DNA from: Ligula intestinalis
Taxonomy: Eukaryota > Platyhelminthes > Cestoda > Diphyllobothriidea > Diphyllobothriidae
Direction of reading: 5' to 3'
NCBI GenBank assembly: GCA_036362985.1
Contig: JAYGXS010000010.1
Span: forward strand, 491,267 to 555,266
Length of the DNA: 64,000 nt
Shown: positions 44,423-53,919 of the stretch, in pieces
Position numbering within the stretch: position 1 is the stretch's first letter
Layout: each line of letters begins with the position of its first letter
Translations under genes and position numbers: made by a program
Notes under the pieces: model-generated
Told to the model about the DNA's origin: nothing
What the model saw: the letters and a program-made list of their open reading frames with translations, nothing else
Databases searched by the model: none

Positions 44423-44941
44423 TCAGTCAAGGGGTTTCTCGTCAACTTCCGGTGTTCGCGTTTCTGCAGCTGTCATTGACCGGAGCTGTCTTCCAAGGCC
44501 GGGAATCCTCCTAATGCCCCTACGTCCATCCGGTTTCACACTTGCAGGCTGGCCGGATGAGCTGGCTGAGCTGATGATTGCCACTTCCGGTTGTGGCTCA
44601 ACTATGGGTGTGTCCACCATCGGCTCCCGAGTTGTCATCGATCGAAGAATTCGTCCTAGGCCGGTAATCCTATTTGCGCTCATGCGTCCATCCGGTTTCA
44701 CACTCGCAGACTGACCGGATGAACTGGCTGAGCTGATGATTGCCACTTCCGGTTGTGGCTCAGCTATGGGTGTGTCCATCATCGGCTCGCGAGTATGCAG
44801 ATTCGTGTTCCGTCTATGGTCCCGTTTGCTCTTTTCTTCATAAAGATGCGTTCGAAGGGCTTGGTAGGCCGTGGGAAGTATAACACAACGGTTGATTGAG
44901 GTTGTTCCCGTGTGCAAGGCCTCGATTGTCTCCCTGACCAC
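44423..44941 (-). pseudogene. PLE C-terminal tail with duplicated extension
   Basis: The minus strand begins VRETIEALHTGTTSINRC, then VILPTAYQALRTHL. That is the conserved end of the GIY-YIG region (compare RELLESWFTGPQSINKC at 3.4 kb and the tail at 45.8 kb). After it comes an extension made of two 54-residue tandem repeats starting REPMMDTPIAEPQPEV and REPMVDTPIVEPQPEV, each with a Ser-rich ISSASSSGQ block and ending GLGR.LRSMT. A third, partial unit gives ETRTPEVDEKPLD and stop. The rest of the nuclease and the whole RT are missing. It abuts the tail of the next PLE upstream, giving a head-to-tail pair. The role of the extension is unknown. Confidence 0.75.
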
Positions 44942-45050
44942 ATATTAACATGACTAAAGATACGAGGTCCAGATAAATTATCCTGCTCCCCATGCTTCAA
45001 AGAAGATAAAGAAGAAAAGGCGCCTTCATGGACCACACTGTATTGGTGCT
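44942..45050 (-). repeat. PLE 3' terminal arm (inverted relative to 45926-45990)
   Basis: On the minus strand this follows the hammerhead: CAGTGTGGTCCATGAAGGCG, CCTTTTCTTCTTTATCTTC, TTTGAAGCATGGGGAGCAG, GATAATTTATCTGGACCTCG, TATCTTTAGTCATGTTAA. The first half is the inverted copy of 45926-45985. The whole second half is repeated at 55686-55765. Confidence 0.75.
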
Positions 45051-45084
45051 GACGTTTCGAAAACACGCTTGTTCCCATCATCAG
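45051..45084 (-). ncRNA. hammerhead core, PLE type (H1), intact core
   Basis: Minus strand CTGATGA, TGGGAACAAGCGTGTTTTC, GAAACGTC. Stem II pairs GAACA with TGTTTT around an AGCG loop. All invariant core bases are present. It overlaps the stop codon end of the PLE extension at 45081, so coding and ribozyme run together. Confidence 0.65.
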
Positions 45085-45925
45085 AGTGGTAAGGTGATTG
45101 TTCCTGCTTGCCTTGATTTGGTTTGTCTTGCTGATTGTCTCATATGATAGGAGTGTGTTACGTGCGCACCCTGGTCGTCCTGCTGGTTGTTGATTGGTTT
45201 TGGCCCAATGCACCGACCCTGATCATTCTGTTGGTCCTGGATTGGCCTCTGCCTCTCCGTGGGCGACTGCAGACGACCTCGCGTGACCCCCGTCACCCGC
45301 TCGGCTGTTGTAGTACCCGGTGGATCTGTCTGCACATCGCGCGCACTCGAGGGGCGACTGCAACCGGAGTGTTGGCGGTCTCGCGTGTCTCCCATCGACT
45401 GCATGGCTGTTGTAGTCATCGGTGGATCTGTCCGCCTATCGCGCGCGCTCAGCGGACGTCTGCCATCGGTCTGCTGACGGTCACGTGCGTCCTCCAACCC
45501 CTGCACGACTGAGGTAATCACCGCTGGGTCTGCATGCCACTCGTGTGCGTCAGCGTGGCTGCTGCGAGATCTCCCCTCATAGTCTGGTGGATAGTTTCGT
45601 TGTGGCCTGCCGTGATAAGCCCGTTCTCTCGTTTGGGCTCGCCGGTGGGTTGATGATTCATGCCGATCGTGCGAACTGCGGTTAACTCTTGCCCCCTGCT
45701 GCAGTGGTGGCTGCCATTGATAAAGCTGTAAATCGCTCATTGGCGTGGTGGGCCTTGGCTAGATCGATTGAAGTCTGGTACGCAGGGCCTGATAGGCTGG
45801 ATTTAAGTCAATATTTCTATTGATTGTGTCTACGGAGGACAAACTTTCGAGCACCAGTCTGGCCATTTTGTCGTTGGATCGGCCGATGACTTCGGCGTTT
45901 TCGAAAGTGAATTTGTGCTTCTCCC
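45081..45925 (-). pseudogene. PLE C-terminal tail with Arg/Asp-rich repeat extension
   Basis: The minus strand from 45925 reads EKHKFTFENAEVIGRSNDKM, ARLVLESLSSVDTINRNIDL, NPAYQALRTRLQSI and a stop. This is the end of a GIY-YIG PLE tail (compare FKFDEAEIFARGDNQVGREL...SINKC). In the same frame after the stop, MSDLQLYQWQPPLQQGARVN opens a 219-codon frame rich in Arg, Asp, Gln and Thr. It includes a 34-residue unit repeated about two and a half times (DARDRQQTDGRRPLSARDRR, then TDPPMTTTAMQSMG). A second short repeat (QQNDQG / QQDDQG) follows. The extension may be translated in intact relatives by reading past the stop codon; here it is disconnected. The copy is 5'-truncated and bounded by inverted arms. 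Confidence 0.75.
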
Positions 45926-45990
45926 GTTTCAGTGTGGTCCATGAAGGCGCCTTTTCTTCTTCATCTTCTTTGGGTGATGGGGAGCGGGAT
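45926..45990 (-). repeat. PLE 5' boundary arm (inverted terminal repeat)
   Basis: Minus strand: CCCGCTCCCCATCACCCAAA, GAAGATGAAGAAGAAAAGGC, GCCTTCATGGACCACACTG. It joins directly to the truncated coding region at AAACGGGAGAAGC. The same block in inverted orientation ends the element at 44990-45050. It stops at a (TA)n tract at 45990-46002. Confidence 0.75.
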
Positions 45991-46002
45991 ATATATATAT
46001 AT

Positions 46003-46540
46003 ACCCCCAGATGCTGTCATACCCCACTTACTGCTATTATGACTTGGCCGGAATCGGCCTGGCAGGCGGTCACCCGTTGGGGACCTCTGACCACCACACG
46101 AACTTTGTTTAGTTCGGAAGCCTATTCGATCGGTGTTCGCACATTCCTGAGTGAATATATACCCGATCAGCAGTGACAGCAAATGGCAGGTGGCGAGGCG
46201 CTGATGAACTGCGGTTCGATGAAGTGCTTATGACCCATCTGATAGACACCAGTGGTGGACCAACTGCGCCGTCTATGAGTGCGTTTGTTTGTGTTGTCCG
46301 ACCAGCTTGTGTTCAGGGTTATGCTTGGCTGATGAAGGCTAATAAGCCCGAAACAGTTCTGTATCAAGTTACCCCCAGATGCTGTCATACCCCACTTACT
46401 GCTATTATGACTTGGCCGGAATCGGCCTGGCAGGCGGTCACCCGTTGGGGACCTCTGACCACCACACGAACTTTGTTTAGTTCGGAAGTCTATTCGATCG
46501 GTGTTCGCACATTCCTGAGTGAATATATATATATATACAT
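46003..46540 (+). mobile_element. hammerhead repeat H3, 1.45 units head to tail (unit 368 bp)
   Basis: ACCCCCAGATGCTGTCATAC starts at 46003 and again at 46371, so the unit is 368 bp. Each unit contains TGACTTGGCCGGAATCGGCC, AGGCGGTCACCCGTTGG, TTCGGAAGCCTATTCGATCG and GTTCGCACATTCCTGAGTG. The first unit continues to the hammerhead at 46317-46378. The second stops at TGAGTGAATATATATATA, at the point where the first reads TGAGTGAATATATACCCG. There is no coding capacity and no tRNA-like head. Other copies lie at 53.9-54.9 and 55.8-56.0 kb. Confidence 0.8.
46317..46378 (+). ncRNA. hammerhead ribozyme of H3 unit
   Basis: Helix I CTTGG (46324-46328) pairs with TCAAG (46364-46368), and beyond an internal loop GGG pairs with CCC. 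Core CTGATGA is at 46329-46335. Stem II GGCT-AATA-AGCC follows. GAAA is at 46350-46353. Helix III CAG-TT-CTG comes next, then GTA with cleavage predicted after 46363. All invariant core bases are present. The position next to stem II that is usually G-C is A-C here. This is a complete type I fold by eye. Confidence 0.75.
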
Positions 46541-46660
46541 ATGAGGTGGATCCGACAAAGCAAAGGGAGGCCGGAATGGCCATTTCTGGCTTATTAATCG
46601 TCATCAGCCAGTCATACGCCATCTCGAGGGTAAGCATCCCCGAGATTTGAACCTGGGACG
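46541..46660 (-). mobile_element. hammerhead SINE (H2), head and core
   Basis: Minus strand: B-box-like CCCAGGTTCAAATCTCGGGG, CGTATGACTGG, CTGATGA (46601-46607), CGATTAATAAGCCA, GAAATGGCCATTCCGG, CCTCCCTTTGCTTTGTCGGA, TCCACCTC. It abuts a (TA)n tract and then the H3 repeat, the same junction as at 54859-54890. Confidence 0.7.
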
Positions 46661-47100
46661 TCAAAACCACTGATAACAACTATCAAGGCAGTACGGTACT
46701 ATTAAGGAAAAATAGTAACGGATAAACAATGTACAAACCTCAACAATGGATACACCAAGTCAAGAGCGAAGGGAATCGGCCAAATCGCCTGACTCTATAC
46801 AAGGACACACTACAAGTTCAACAATAACTCCATGTAGGGTGAAACTAGCCTTGGGAAAGCTTGTGTGTATTAGTGGGAAAGGTGGCGTGGCTTTGCTTTT
46901 TATATGATTTCATGTGGCCATTTCTATGGCCTCAGGATTGGTCTGAAGGGCGAAGGGGGGGGGGGTGTGGACCTGGACAGAGGCAATATTGTGCTGGCAA
47001 GGGGGGAGGACTTGCAAGCGTTTGAGGTGGAACTCGTCATCGACGAAAGTCTCGAAATGTCGACATTCAGTCGACCCGCGTTGATGAGCGTTCACTAGAC
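46661..47100. other. intron, nothing recognised; poly-G
   Basis: No gene or repeat recognised. A run of about 10 G lies near 46957. Confidence 0.35.
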
Positions 47101-47708
47101 CGCTAACGGGACTTATTTGTCCCGCTCTGCCTTGAGTCTCGTCAGAGGCCCTGACAGCCGTAACGGCTGGCGGTATGGACAGATAGTATTACCAGCATAT
47201 ACCAGGGGAATCGGAATGGCCATTTTTGGTTTATTAGCCGTCGTCAGTCAGTCAGTCATATCCAGACCCAATTGCTGCCCCACTCAAGCCCCGACTGATG
47301 ACGGCTAATAAGCCATAAATAGCTATTCCAGTCTACCTTGATTTTGCTGGAAATGCTATCTGCCTGTATACTAATAGCTATTACGGCTGTCAAGGCCTCT
47401 GTCGAGACACAAGGCAGAGCGGGACAAATGAGTTCCGTTAGTGGTCAGGAGAACATTAATCAACGAGTGCCAATATCTCCCGACCTAAATTGGCAGGACA
47501 ACGAGCTCGTGGCTCAATGGTTAGGGCCTTAGACTCTGATCCAAAAAGGCCGCGAGTTCGAAGCCCGGGTGGGGCACCATTTGAGTCTAGGTATGAGTGG
47601 CTGACGACGGCTAATAAGCCAGAAATAACCATTCGAGTCACCGATGTCTTTGCCGGCAATCCTATCAGTCTCAGGCGTGCAGAAACTGGGATTCCTATTC
47701 CACAGTAG
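47101..47708 (+). mobile_element. compound hammerhead SINE block (inverted twin of 32.6-33.1 kb)
   Basis: In order: inverted SINE body, a minus core (TCGTCAG near 47240), a plus core (CTGATGA at 47295-47301 with TAAA in place of GAAA), body with GATTTTGCTGGAAATGCTAT and CAAGGCCTCTGTCGAGAC, leader ATCTCCCGACCTAAATTGGC, tRNA-like head (GTGGCTCAATGGTTAGGG; GCGAGTTCGAAGCCCGG), and a third core (CTGACGA...GAAATAACCATTCG). It is nearly identical in order and sequence to the block at 32595-33127 in reverse. Confidence 0.75.
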
Positions 47709-47727
47709 AAAGGTGGTACCAGCAGCA

Positions 47728-47885
47728 CGATAGGCTCGTGGCTCAGTGGTGGCGTCTATTACACTTCATGGCGTAAAGGTCGCAGATCCAAATCTTAGGT
47801 GACCCTAGGATCGGGTATGGCTGGTATATGACGGTTACCAAGTCAGAAACGGCCAATTCAGTCGCCTCGGTCGTCTACTGTACCA
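47728..47885 (+). mobile_element. hammerhead SINE (H2), diverged copy
   Basis: GGCTCGTGGCTCAGTGGTGG head, degraded B box (CGCAGATCCAAATCTTAGG), GGTATGGCTGG, TATATGACGG, TTACCAAGTCAGAAACGGCC, AATTCAGTCGCC. The core is decayed. Confidence 0.55.
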
Positions 47886-47999
47886 TCCACCCAAGGCACC
47901 TTCCGTAATCGGATCGATGGGTGCGCATCTACCATAATATGCATCTTTCCCTTCGTATAAACTGGAACACACGCATCCCAAGAAATTTTAATTTTAATT

Positions 48000-48403
48000 A
48001 GATATTCTTTGGAATAAAAAGTAAGTTAAATGAGTGAATTTTCGAGTTTGGCGCCCCAACTCCCATGCATGGGATAAAACACGCATCGTCGGAGTTTGCC
48101 CCTCCAAAAATCGCCGAGAATTCCTCGAAGCCATGCACTCCGACGATTCATGCATCAACCGTTGACTTGGATGTTATTTACAAACACTTCAAAGAACGAT
48201 GGAGAAGACAGAGGCCGCATGACAGAAACTAACTGAGGCCACACCTACCAATCACATCTCACCTCATATAACTATTACCTTTTTCGGCAGTTTTGAAATT
48301 TTCACTGTTCATTGCACTTTTCCTGTTAGTCCGAAGACAAGTTGGGGCGCCAAACTCGAAAATTCACTCACTGAAGTAACTTTTTTTCATCCCAAAGAAC
48401 ATC
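48000..48403 (+). mobile_element. terminal-inverted-repeat element, second family (about 404 bp)
   Basis: The left arm (48000-48061: AGATATTCTTTGGAATAAAA ... GAGTGAATTTTCGAGTTTGG, CGCCCCAAC) is inverted at 48341-48403 (GTTGGGGCGCCAAACTCGAA, AATTCACTCAC ... CATCCCAAAGAACATCC). The inner 30 bp of the arms are almost perfect and the outer 30 are diverged. It is non-coding and MITE-like, unrelated in sequence to the family at 43.2 and 56.5 kb. Confidence 0.65.
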
Positions 48404-48715
48404 CTCTTCAAATCTTTCCCCTTGTTTCCACTTGAAGTAATATTGACACACGCAGTTGGCGAATGTTTCCGTATGTTTCATTACTTTATGCATACCTTGA
48501 CGGGATTATCAAAATGAAGAGTAAAATGCTAGTGAGGGCCAAAGGCATCCGCTTGGTTGTTAAGCCGTAATTGGCCGATTCTTCTGTGGATTAGAAAATG
48601 AAAACACGAAAGGAGTTTCCTCGGTAGTAGCGGAACAAAACTCCACATTTCCAGGTTTGTCGACAGCGATTCGAGGTCCATTCAAGCTCGACCCGAGCTC
48701 GAGTTGAGCACAATT
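48404..48715. other. intron, nothing recognised
   Basis: No gene. The sentence-like ACATTTCCAGGTTTGTCGAC (48650) is repeated at 48940 (ACATTTCCAAGTTTGTCGAC), suggesting an old local duplication. Confidence 0.4.
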
Positions 48716-48820
48716 GGGGTTAGGGTAAGGGTTAGGGTCAGAGGTTAGGGTTGGGGTAAGGGTTACGGTAAGTGTTAGGGTTACGAGAAGGGTTCGGGTA
48801 AGGGTTAGTGTTAGGTTCTG
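48716..48820 (+). repeat. interstitial telomere-like repeats, degenerate
   Basis: About 100 bp of GGGTTAGGGTAAGGGTTAGG-type sequence with many variants (GGGTCAGAGG, GGTTACGGT, GGTTCGGG). The TTAGGG unit is the flatworm telomere unit. Smaller patches lie near 51840-52060 and 52325-52390. Confidence 0.8.
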
Positions 48821-50152
48821 TGTGGGATAGTGATATCTCATGTAAAAAGCCCGAAGTTTCTGCTTGATATCACAAAAATTCTTCAAAAAATCCATTATTA
48901 CTGGGTTTTGGGCGAAGTAAAGTTTTCGGAATAAATCTCCACATTTCCAAGTTTGTCGACAGCAAATCGTGCTCGATTTGAACTCAATTTCAGCTTGATT
49001 TGTTTTTTGCGCCTTTTTTCGATTTACGTGTCCAACGCCGTCGGCCTATAGCCACCGTTTTAAATTATTTTAACAAAATTTGCGCCTTTTTTATTATTTT
49101 CACAAAATCCTTTTTTTGGTAAATCAGGTTTATCAACTTAAAATAAAACTTTTCACGGTTACCGTATGAAAACTACCTACAGCTTGTTGTATCCAAGACC
49201 ACTACCAAGGAAACTCCTGCCGAAAACACCATTGTTTAAAACATTGCTTCCCGAGTACGTATTTAAGGCAAGCATACACAGCAGGATTTATTTGTACAAA
49301 CACATTTCGGGACAGTTTTTTGACTGCTTCTTGTCTTTGCATAAATAAGATAACAAATGGAGAACACAACATTTTGAATTTACCCAGAATCATTAGATAA
49401 CGGTAAGGTCATTTTTCACTGCGGCGCATAGTCAATAATAATAATAGTGTCGCCTTTAAACTTGGGCACGGGACTTCACGAAAATCGAAGGTTGATTAAA
49501 TGTAGACATGCGATTACAGGGCAGTTGCAGATTAGTCACAAAATATAACTATTTACATAGGTCGGTTTTCTCCCGTCGTATATCGGCTGCTTCCATATAA
49601 CGCTAGGTTCAATTTGTTCGTGCTAGAACAAGCCCTCGGAAATATGTTTTGAGGTCAACAGAGTGACCACCGTCTAGTAGATGTTTTCTAATGGAGGGCC
49701 CTGGTTATTTGTTTTCTTGTTTAAAAAGCCAACTAGGCAACTGTTCAGCAGCCCTCGTCGCCAATTACCTTTGCGTACGCCCAATGTACTTGCATCCGCA
49801 AGTGCACATGAATTCATAGACATAATTTGGGGTGGCGTGCAAAGGCAAGACATCCTTTGTCTGGTTAACTGGAAGGCTTTCAGTTGGAGGGAGGAACCTT
49901 ATCCAGTTGCATTGTACATTCCCTCTATGCTGCAACGTAGCAGTCGCTCAATTGTATTTGAAATATTGTCGCCCGTAAAGGTTAAAGATATAAAAACAGG
50001 CTTTTTGGAGCAAACTATTCCGCAGATTTCAGCCGTAAATAGTTGTTGTATTTTTAAAGGAAACGTGACGGAAAGCTACGTTTAAGTGGGTCTCTTTGAT
50101 ACAGGCAATTTCTGCAGGTAGGGTATCGCTGGAGTTGAATGTCGTCAATCAA
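48821..50152. other. intron, no gene recognised
   Basis: An open frame at 49681-50085 (plus, 134 codons) has no recognisable family. On the opposite strand it may cover decayed PLE sequence continuing from 50153. Confidence 0.35.
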
Positions 50153-50390
50153 TTAAAAAATGTTCTTTGTTGCGTAAGTGGAGCATCGTTGCCGAATGGG
50201 TTTTAACTCCTTGACAAGCCACTTTGCTAGCTTGTGTTGAGGTGAATTATTCATGGACAGAATAAGCCGTAGAGGTGTCTTTCTTATGTTTCGAGGCAGA
50301 CCATATGTTCTGGGAATATTTTGAAATAGCGCAGTTGTGATATCAGTCAAGTTTTGTCCCGCATTTTTTTAACAATTTTCCAGACTGAGA
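50153..50390 (-). pseudogene. PLE reverse transcriptase fragment (finger region)
   Basis: Minus strand: SVWKIVKKMRDKT, a stop, then TALFQNIPRTYGLPRNIRK and TPLRLILSMNNSPQHKLAKW, LVKELKPIRQ. This is the PLE block before motif A, YGLPK.HK...PLRPI.S...SP...LAKWL, with IRK where HK is usual. It is a different family from the 3.2 kb element, whose version reads FYGLSKMHKEGAPL...TYGLAKWL. No motif A, B or YADD can be followed downstream. Confidence 0.7.
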
Positions 50391-51694
50391 CTTCTATTGC
50401 TTTGGTGTGATCTTTACCTGACGTCTCTAGACGAAATTTGCTTCGAAAACACCATTAGGCGGACAATGCCAGGAAACGCGTGTGCCATTGACAGGAACTC
50501 TGTTGGAAATTTTGGCGCTATGGGAGTTCCCAGGCAGCCATGCCTTTCAAAAAGCTTTTAAAAATCCCCCCTCCCCCCAGTAAGCGTCCTATTTGAGGAC
50601 ACCTGAGCATTTTTTTCCTGCAATAAGACCTTTAGCTTAAACAAATGTTGTATGAAGGAAGCGGGGCATTTTATTTATTAGAATGCTTTGTCATAAGTGT
50701 GTCCAGATAATTTGAAAATTCCACACACACACATCTGGACAACGTAATACGGGTTTTCAAGGTATTGTAAGGGGTCTGAGCTGTAGGTGTGTTCAGAGCA
50801 CTACGATTATCATGCACTGACAACTCATTAATTGAAGGGAAGCTAGTCAAGCGAAACAAATTTTCTGCTAGTGGCTTGCTCTATACCTGAAATGCTCGTA
50901 GATGGGGGTTGCTCATCACCCAAGGCTCCACTGTGCGATGAAAAAAAGGAACAGGATTGGAGGGGCAAAAATTGCGTGGATTGACAAATCTGAATTTTAA
51001 ACCAAAAGGCTTTCTGTTTTGCTGCACATGTTTGCATCTTACTCCTCTGCACGGCCACTCTTTTGCAACCAATGCATTTCATAGCTGCTCTGTACCAATA
51101 GGGAGTTCTGAGGCATTTGCCTATATTTCCCTCAATAAACTTGACCTAATATGACTTATGCGGTAAAGAAAAATTAAGTTCCCATTGGACGGCAGTCAGC
51201 TTGAAAGACTTACTCAAAAACATATTCTGCATCAAAAAGTAAGGAACTGTAGCTTTTTTAATCTCCTCAGAAATTAGTTTTTGACTTTGGAGCAGATCAA
51301 TCCATCAGCCACTGCGTGGCATCCGCGGTTAACAGGCAGACGGCAGTATAACGTGTGTAATTACTAGATAAAAACCCATAGACGCGTTTCGTTGGTGTTC
51401 TGCCACTGTTTGAGACAGCTGCGAGGGGTCCGGTTCATCTGTGCGTCCCCCAGCATCGCCTGTGTGCGTTCTGGTAGGTACTTACGTTTTCAACTTTTTG
51501 GCCTTTTCGTTTCCTCAGAAATTATTTTTTGGACTTGGAGTAGATCATTATATTCAAGCTATACAGGCAAGGACCGATAGTTGATGTAAACATTTGAGCT
51601 AAACCCTTCGCAGCTGTGCCACGCAGTGGCTGGATATATGTGAAGCACGCGTGTGTGGGATAGGTGCGATCGCGGAAAAAAAGTTTATTAGCCT
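50391..51694. other. intron, local duplication, no gene
   Basis: CTCAGAAATTAGTTTTTGAC (51267) and CTCAGAAATTATTTTTTGGAC (51515), each followed by TTGGAGxAGATCA, mark a direct repeat. CCACTGCGTGGC (51308) and GCCACGCAGTGG (51617) are inverted. These probably flank an old insertion related to the PLE tail at 51.7 kb. Confidence 0.4.
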
Positions 51695-51728
51695 GGCGTT
51701 TCGGATTTACCTTCAAAACCATCGTCAG
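51695..51728 (-). ncRNA. degenerate hammerhead core, PLE type (H1)
   Basis: Minus strand CTGACGA, TGGTTTTGAAGGTAAATCC, GAAACGCC, AGGCTAATAAACTTTT. Helix I GCCU/AGGC is perfect, but CTGATGA has one change and the triplet is GCC rather than GTC. Confidence 0.55.
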
Positions 51729-53109
51729 AGGCAGAACACTGCTGCGACTGGCTTTGATTTTGGGTTCTAGAGCAGCTAATAAACTTCTTGTTCCAGTCAC
51801 CACATGGGTTATTCTTCTTAACTGCTTCCGGAAACTGCCCAGGGTAAGGGTGACTTATATGGCCTCCTAAACATAACAGGAGAAGAAGAGGTACCGCCCG
51901 TAGGGTTATTTTTATGACAAGGTTTAGTTGTAAGGTTATAATTAGAGTTAGCGCTAAGGTGAGTTAGAGGGAGTTTTGGGTTCCGATTGGGCTTACTGTC
52001 AAATGTAGGGTCACCAAAACCGTCTAGGATTAGGTTAGGGTTAACATTAGGGTTAGAGTACACAGGAGTATTCACCTTTCCTGGAATTTTGCACCTTGGT
52101 CGGGGAGGTTGGCCTTACAGTCAGCATAGGATTAAGTCCAAGGTTAGGCCTCTAGTGGAGCCAATAAACTTGTTGTTGTAGTCACTGCATCTTTTTATTC
52201 TTCTAGAGCTGACTTGTGTAAGGAGGACTGCTATGGTCTCCTAGACATGACATGAGAAGAGAAATCGCCTGTGCGATACAGATGCCTTTGTACTAAATTC
52301 AAGGGAAAAAAGCGTGAGATTTACTGTAAGGGTTAGGGACAGTTTTGGGGTTAAGTTTAAGGTGGGCGATAAGGTTATCGTTAAGGTCAGTATGCAGCGG
52401 TCTATGTAGTGGGTGTACTTGGATCCCTGCAATCATCAGGTCGAATCCCAGGTGTTAAGTTAAAATACCGAAGTCGCCAGAAGATGTGGTTTTTTGTGTA
52501 CAGAACTCCCAAATGCTGTCACAGGAGGCAGTGACCACTGGCGAAGCCAGAGCTAATGTGGTCTGCGTCCAGCCAGACCTGACAGAGAATTGACTGTGTC
52601 TTGTGTGGGGGTGATTACATCTGCTTTTAGTAGGACTGCGGATTAAGTTCAAGTGGTTTGCTATTGGTGTGTTTCAATTGCTGGAAGGATTGTTTCCTGC
52701 AAAGGTCTTTGCTGCATCGATCGAGGGGTGGTGTATTCAAGTGGCCCTTAGGCAGGCGTACTTATTTGGACGGGCGTGTATGTGCGGGTGTGTGTGCCCG
52801 TGTGAGTGTGTGACTGAATAAGCTGCGGTCAACTGTGGGGACACGGGGGCGCTGGCGCAGCTATTATCGGTTAGGCAGAAGCAGCTGCGATGTCAAGCCT
52901 TGGGGTGCCGGGGTACAAGTGAAAGAAATCATTGGAACACTTGTTTGTGACAACGCATGAATTTGGGCAGCGGGCCTTTGAGAACGAAGGGGGAGGGGAA
53001 ACGGGCATTGTGACCGTAAGCCACAAGCATAAGGTTAAGACAAAGGTTAGGATGAAAAGTTCGGTTAACGTATATGTTTAGTGTTCGGTGACTTCCTAAG
53101 TGGGCCGCG
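51729..53109. other. degenerate PLE tails, telomere-like patches, family B relative
   Basis: GCTAATAAACTTCTTGTTCC (51774) and CCAATAAACTTGTTGTTGTA (52165) resemble the start of PLE tails. GGGTTA-rich patches lie at 51840-52060 and 52325-52390. 52740-52870 resembles inverted family B (CGTGTATGTGCGGGTGTGTG, GCTGCGGTCAACTG). No gene is seen. Confidence 0.45.
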
Positions 53110-53500
53110 TGGTAGATGTATCGCGGGGTTTAAGTGAGTTAAACCCAAACAATTGCGATCTTCAAACCATGGTTACTTAGTAGAAGAGACGTCAGTGGAG
53201 GAATGAAGAATAAATGGAAAGGAATTGGACTTCGGAGCACACGTCATTCCGTTGGAGCGCCGTGGTCCTAAGTGCGGGAATAGTTAAAAGGGCCCAGAGC
53301 GAGTATTCAGTGAGCCAGCTTCAGGATTCTGATTGGCCTGACCATTTTCGGGTGCGTGCGTGTGCCCCAGCCGCCCAAGGCTAAAGGTTAAACCTTGCAC
53401 GCAGATATCCACCATCGCGCTGGGTCGAGCAACTGGGCGGCCAAATTATCCCCGCGAGAATACGCTAGTGGCAAGGAGGTAGGCTGCAGCACGGCTACAG
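53110..53500 (+). repeat. interspersed repeat family A
   Basis: Starts GGGGTTTAAGTGAGTTAAAC, GCGATCTTCAAACCATGG, TTACTTAGTAGAAGAGA. It then has the variant block shared with 12545-12830 (ACACGTCATTCCGTTGGAGC, GCCGTGGTCCTAAGTGCGGG, CCCAGAGCGAG). It links the standard 5' part of family A to the variant block, showing they are one family. Confidence 0.65.
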
Positions 53501-53919
53501 ATGCGCTGCACCAACATTGGAACCAGATCAGGGTATGGCGGGCGTTATGCGAACATGGTGGCATGCCTAGTTGCAGGCTCACGCCGCACCAGCCACCTGT
53601 GGCCGGTCGTCTGGGCTCGAGCCCGTCTCCGGTCTTCTTGACCCTGCCTTGACACTAGACTCGGCTGGGTGAGGGATGAGCGGGTGCAGTAGATGCGGCG
53701 AAAGTCATCTACAACTTAAAATTAATCCATGCGTAAGTCACCACCATGCTGTGGATCACACGGTGAAAGCGGCGTTCGAACTGTGGTTAGTGTTAGAACA
53801 AAGGAATATTTACCCTTCCTGAAGTTATGCGTAGATCCGCCTTAATGCAGTGAGCATCATGTCTCTTTTTTCCGTATCCTGCTTAAGGAACCATATTCAT
53901 AATATATATCAGTTAAGGG
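53501..53919. other. intron, nothing recognised
   Basis: No gene or repeat recognised. Confidence 0.35.

Noticed and set aside
46003..46540. H3 repeat as a CRISPR or protein-coding tandem repeat
   Set aside because: Unit length of 368 bp, eukaryotic context, no coding frame; the hammerhead fold explains the conserved block better.
48560..48895. Thr/Leu-rich minus-strand open frame
   Set aside because: It is the translation of the degenerate telomere-like tract.
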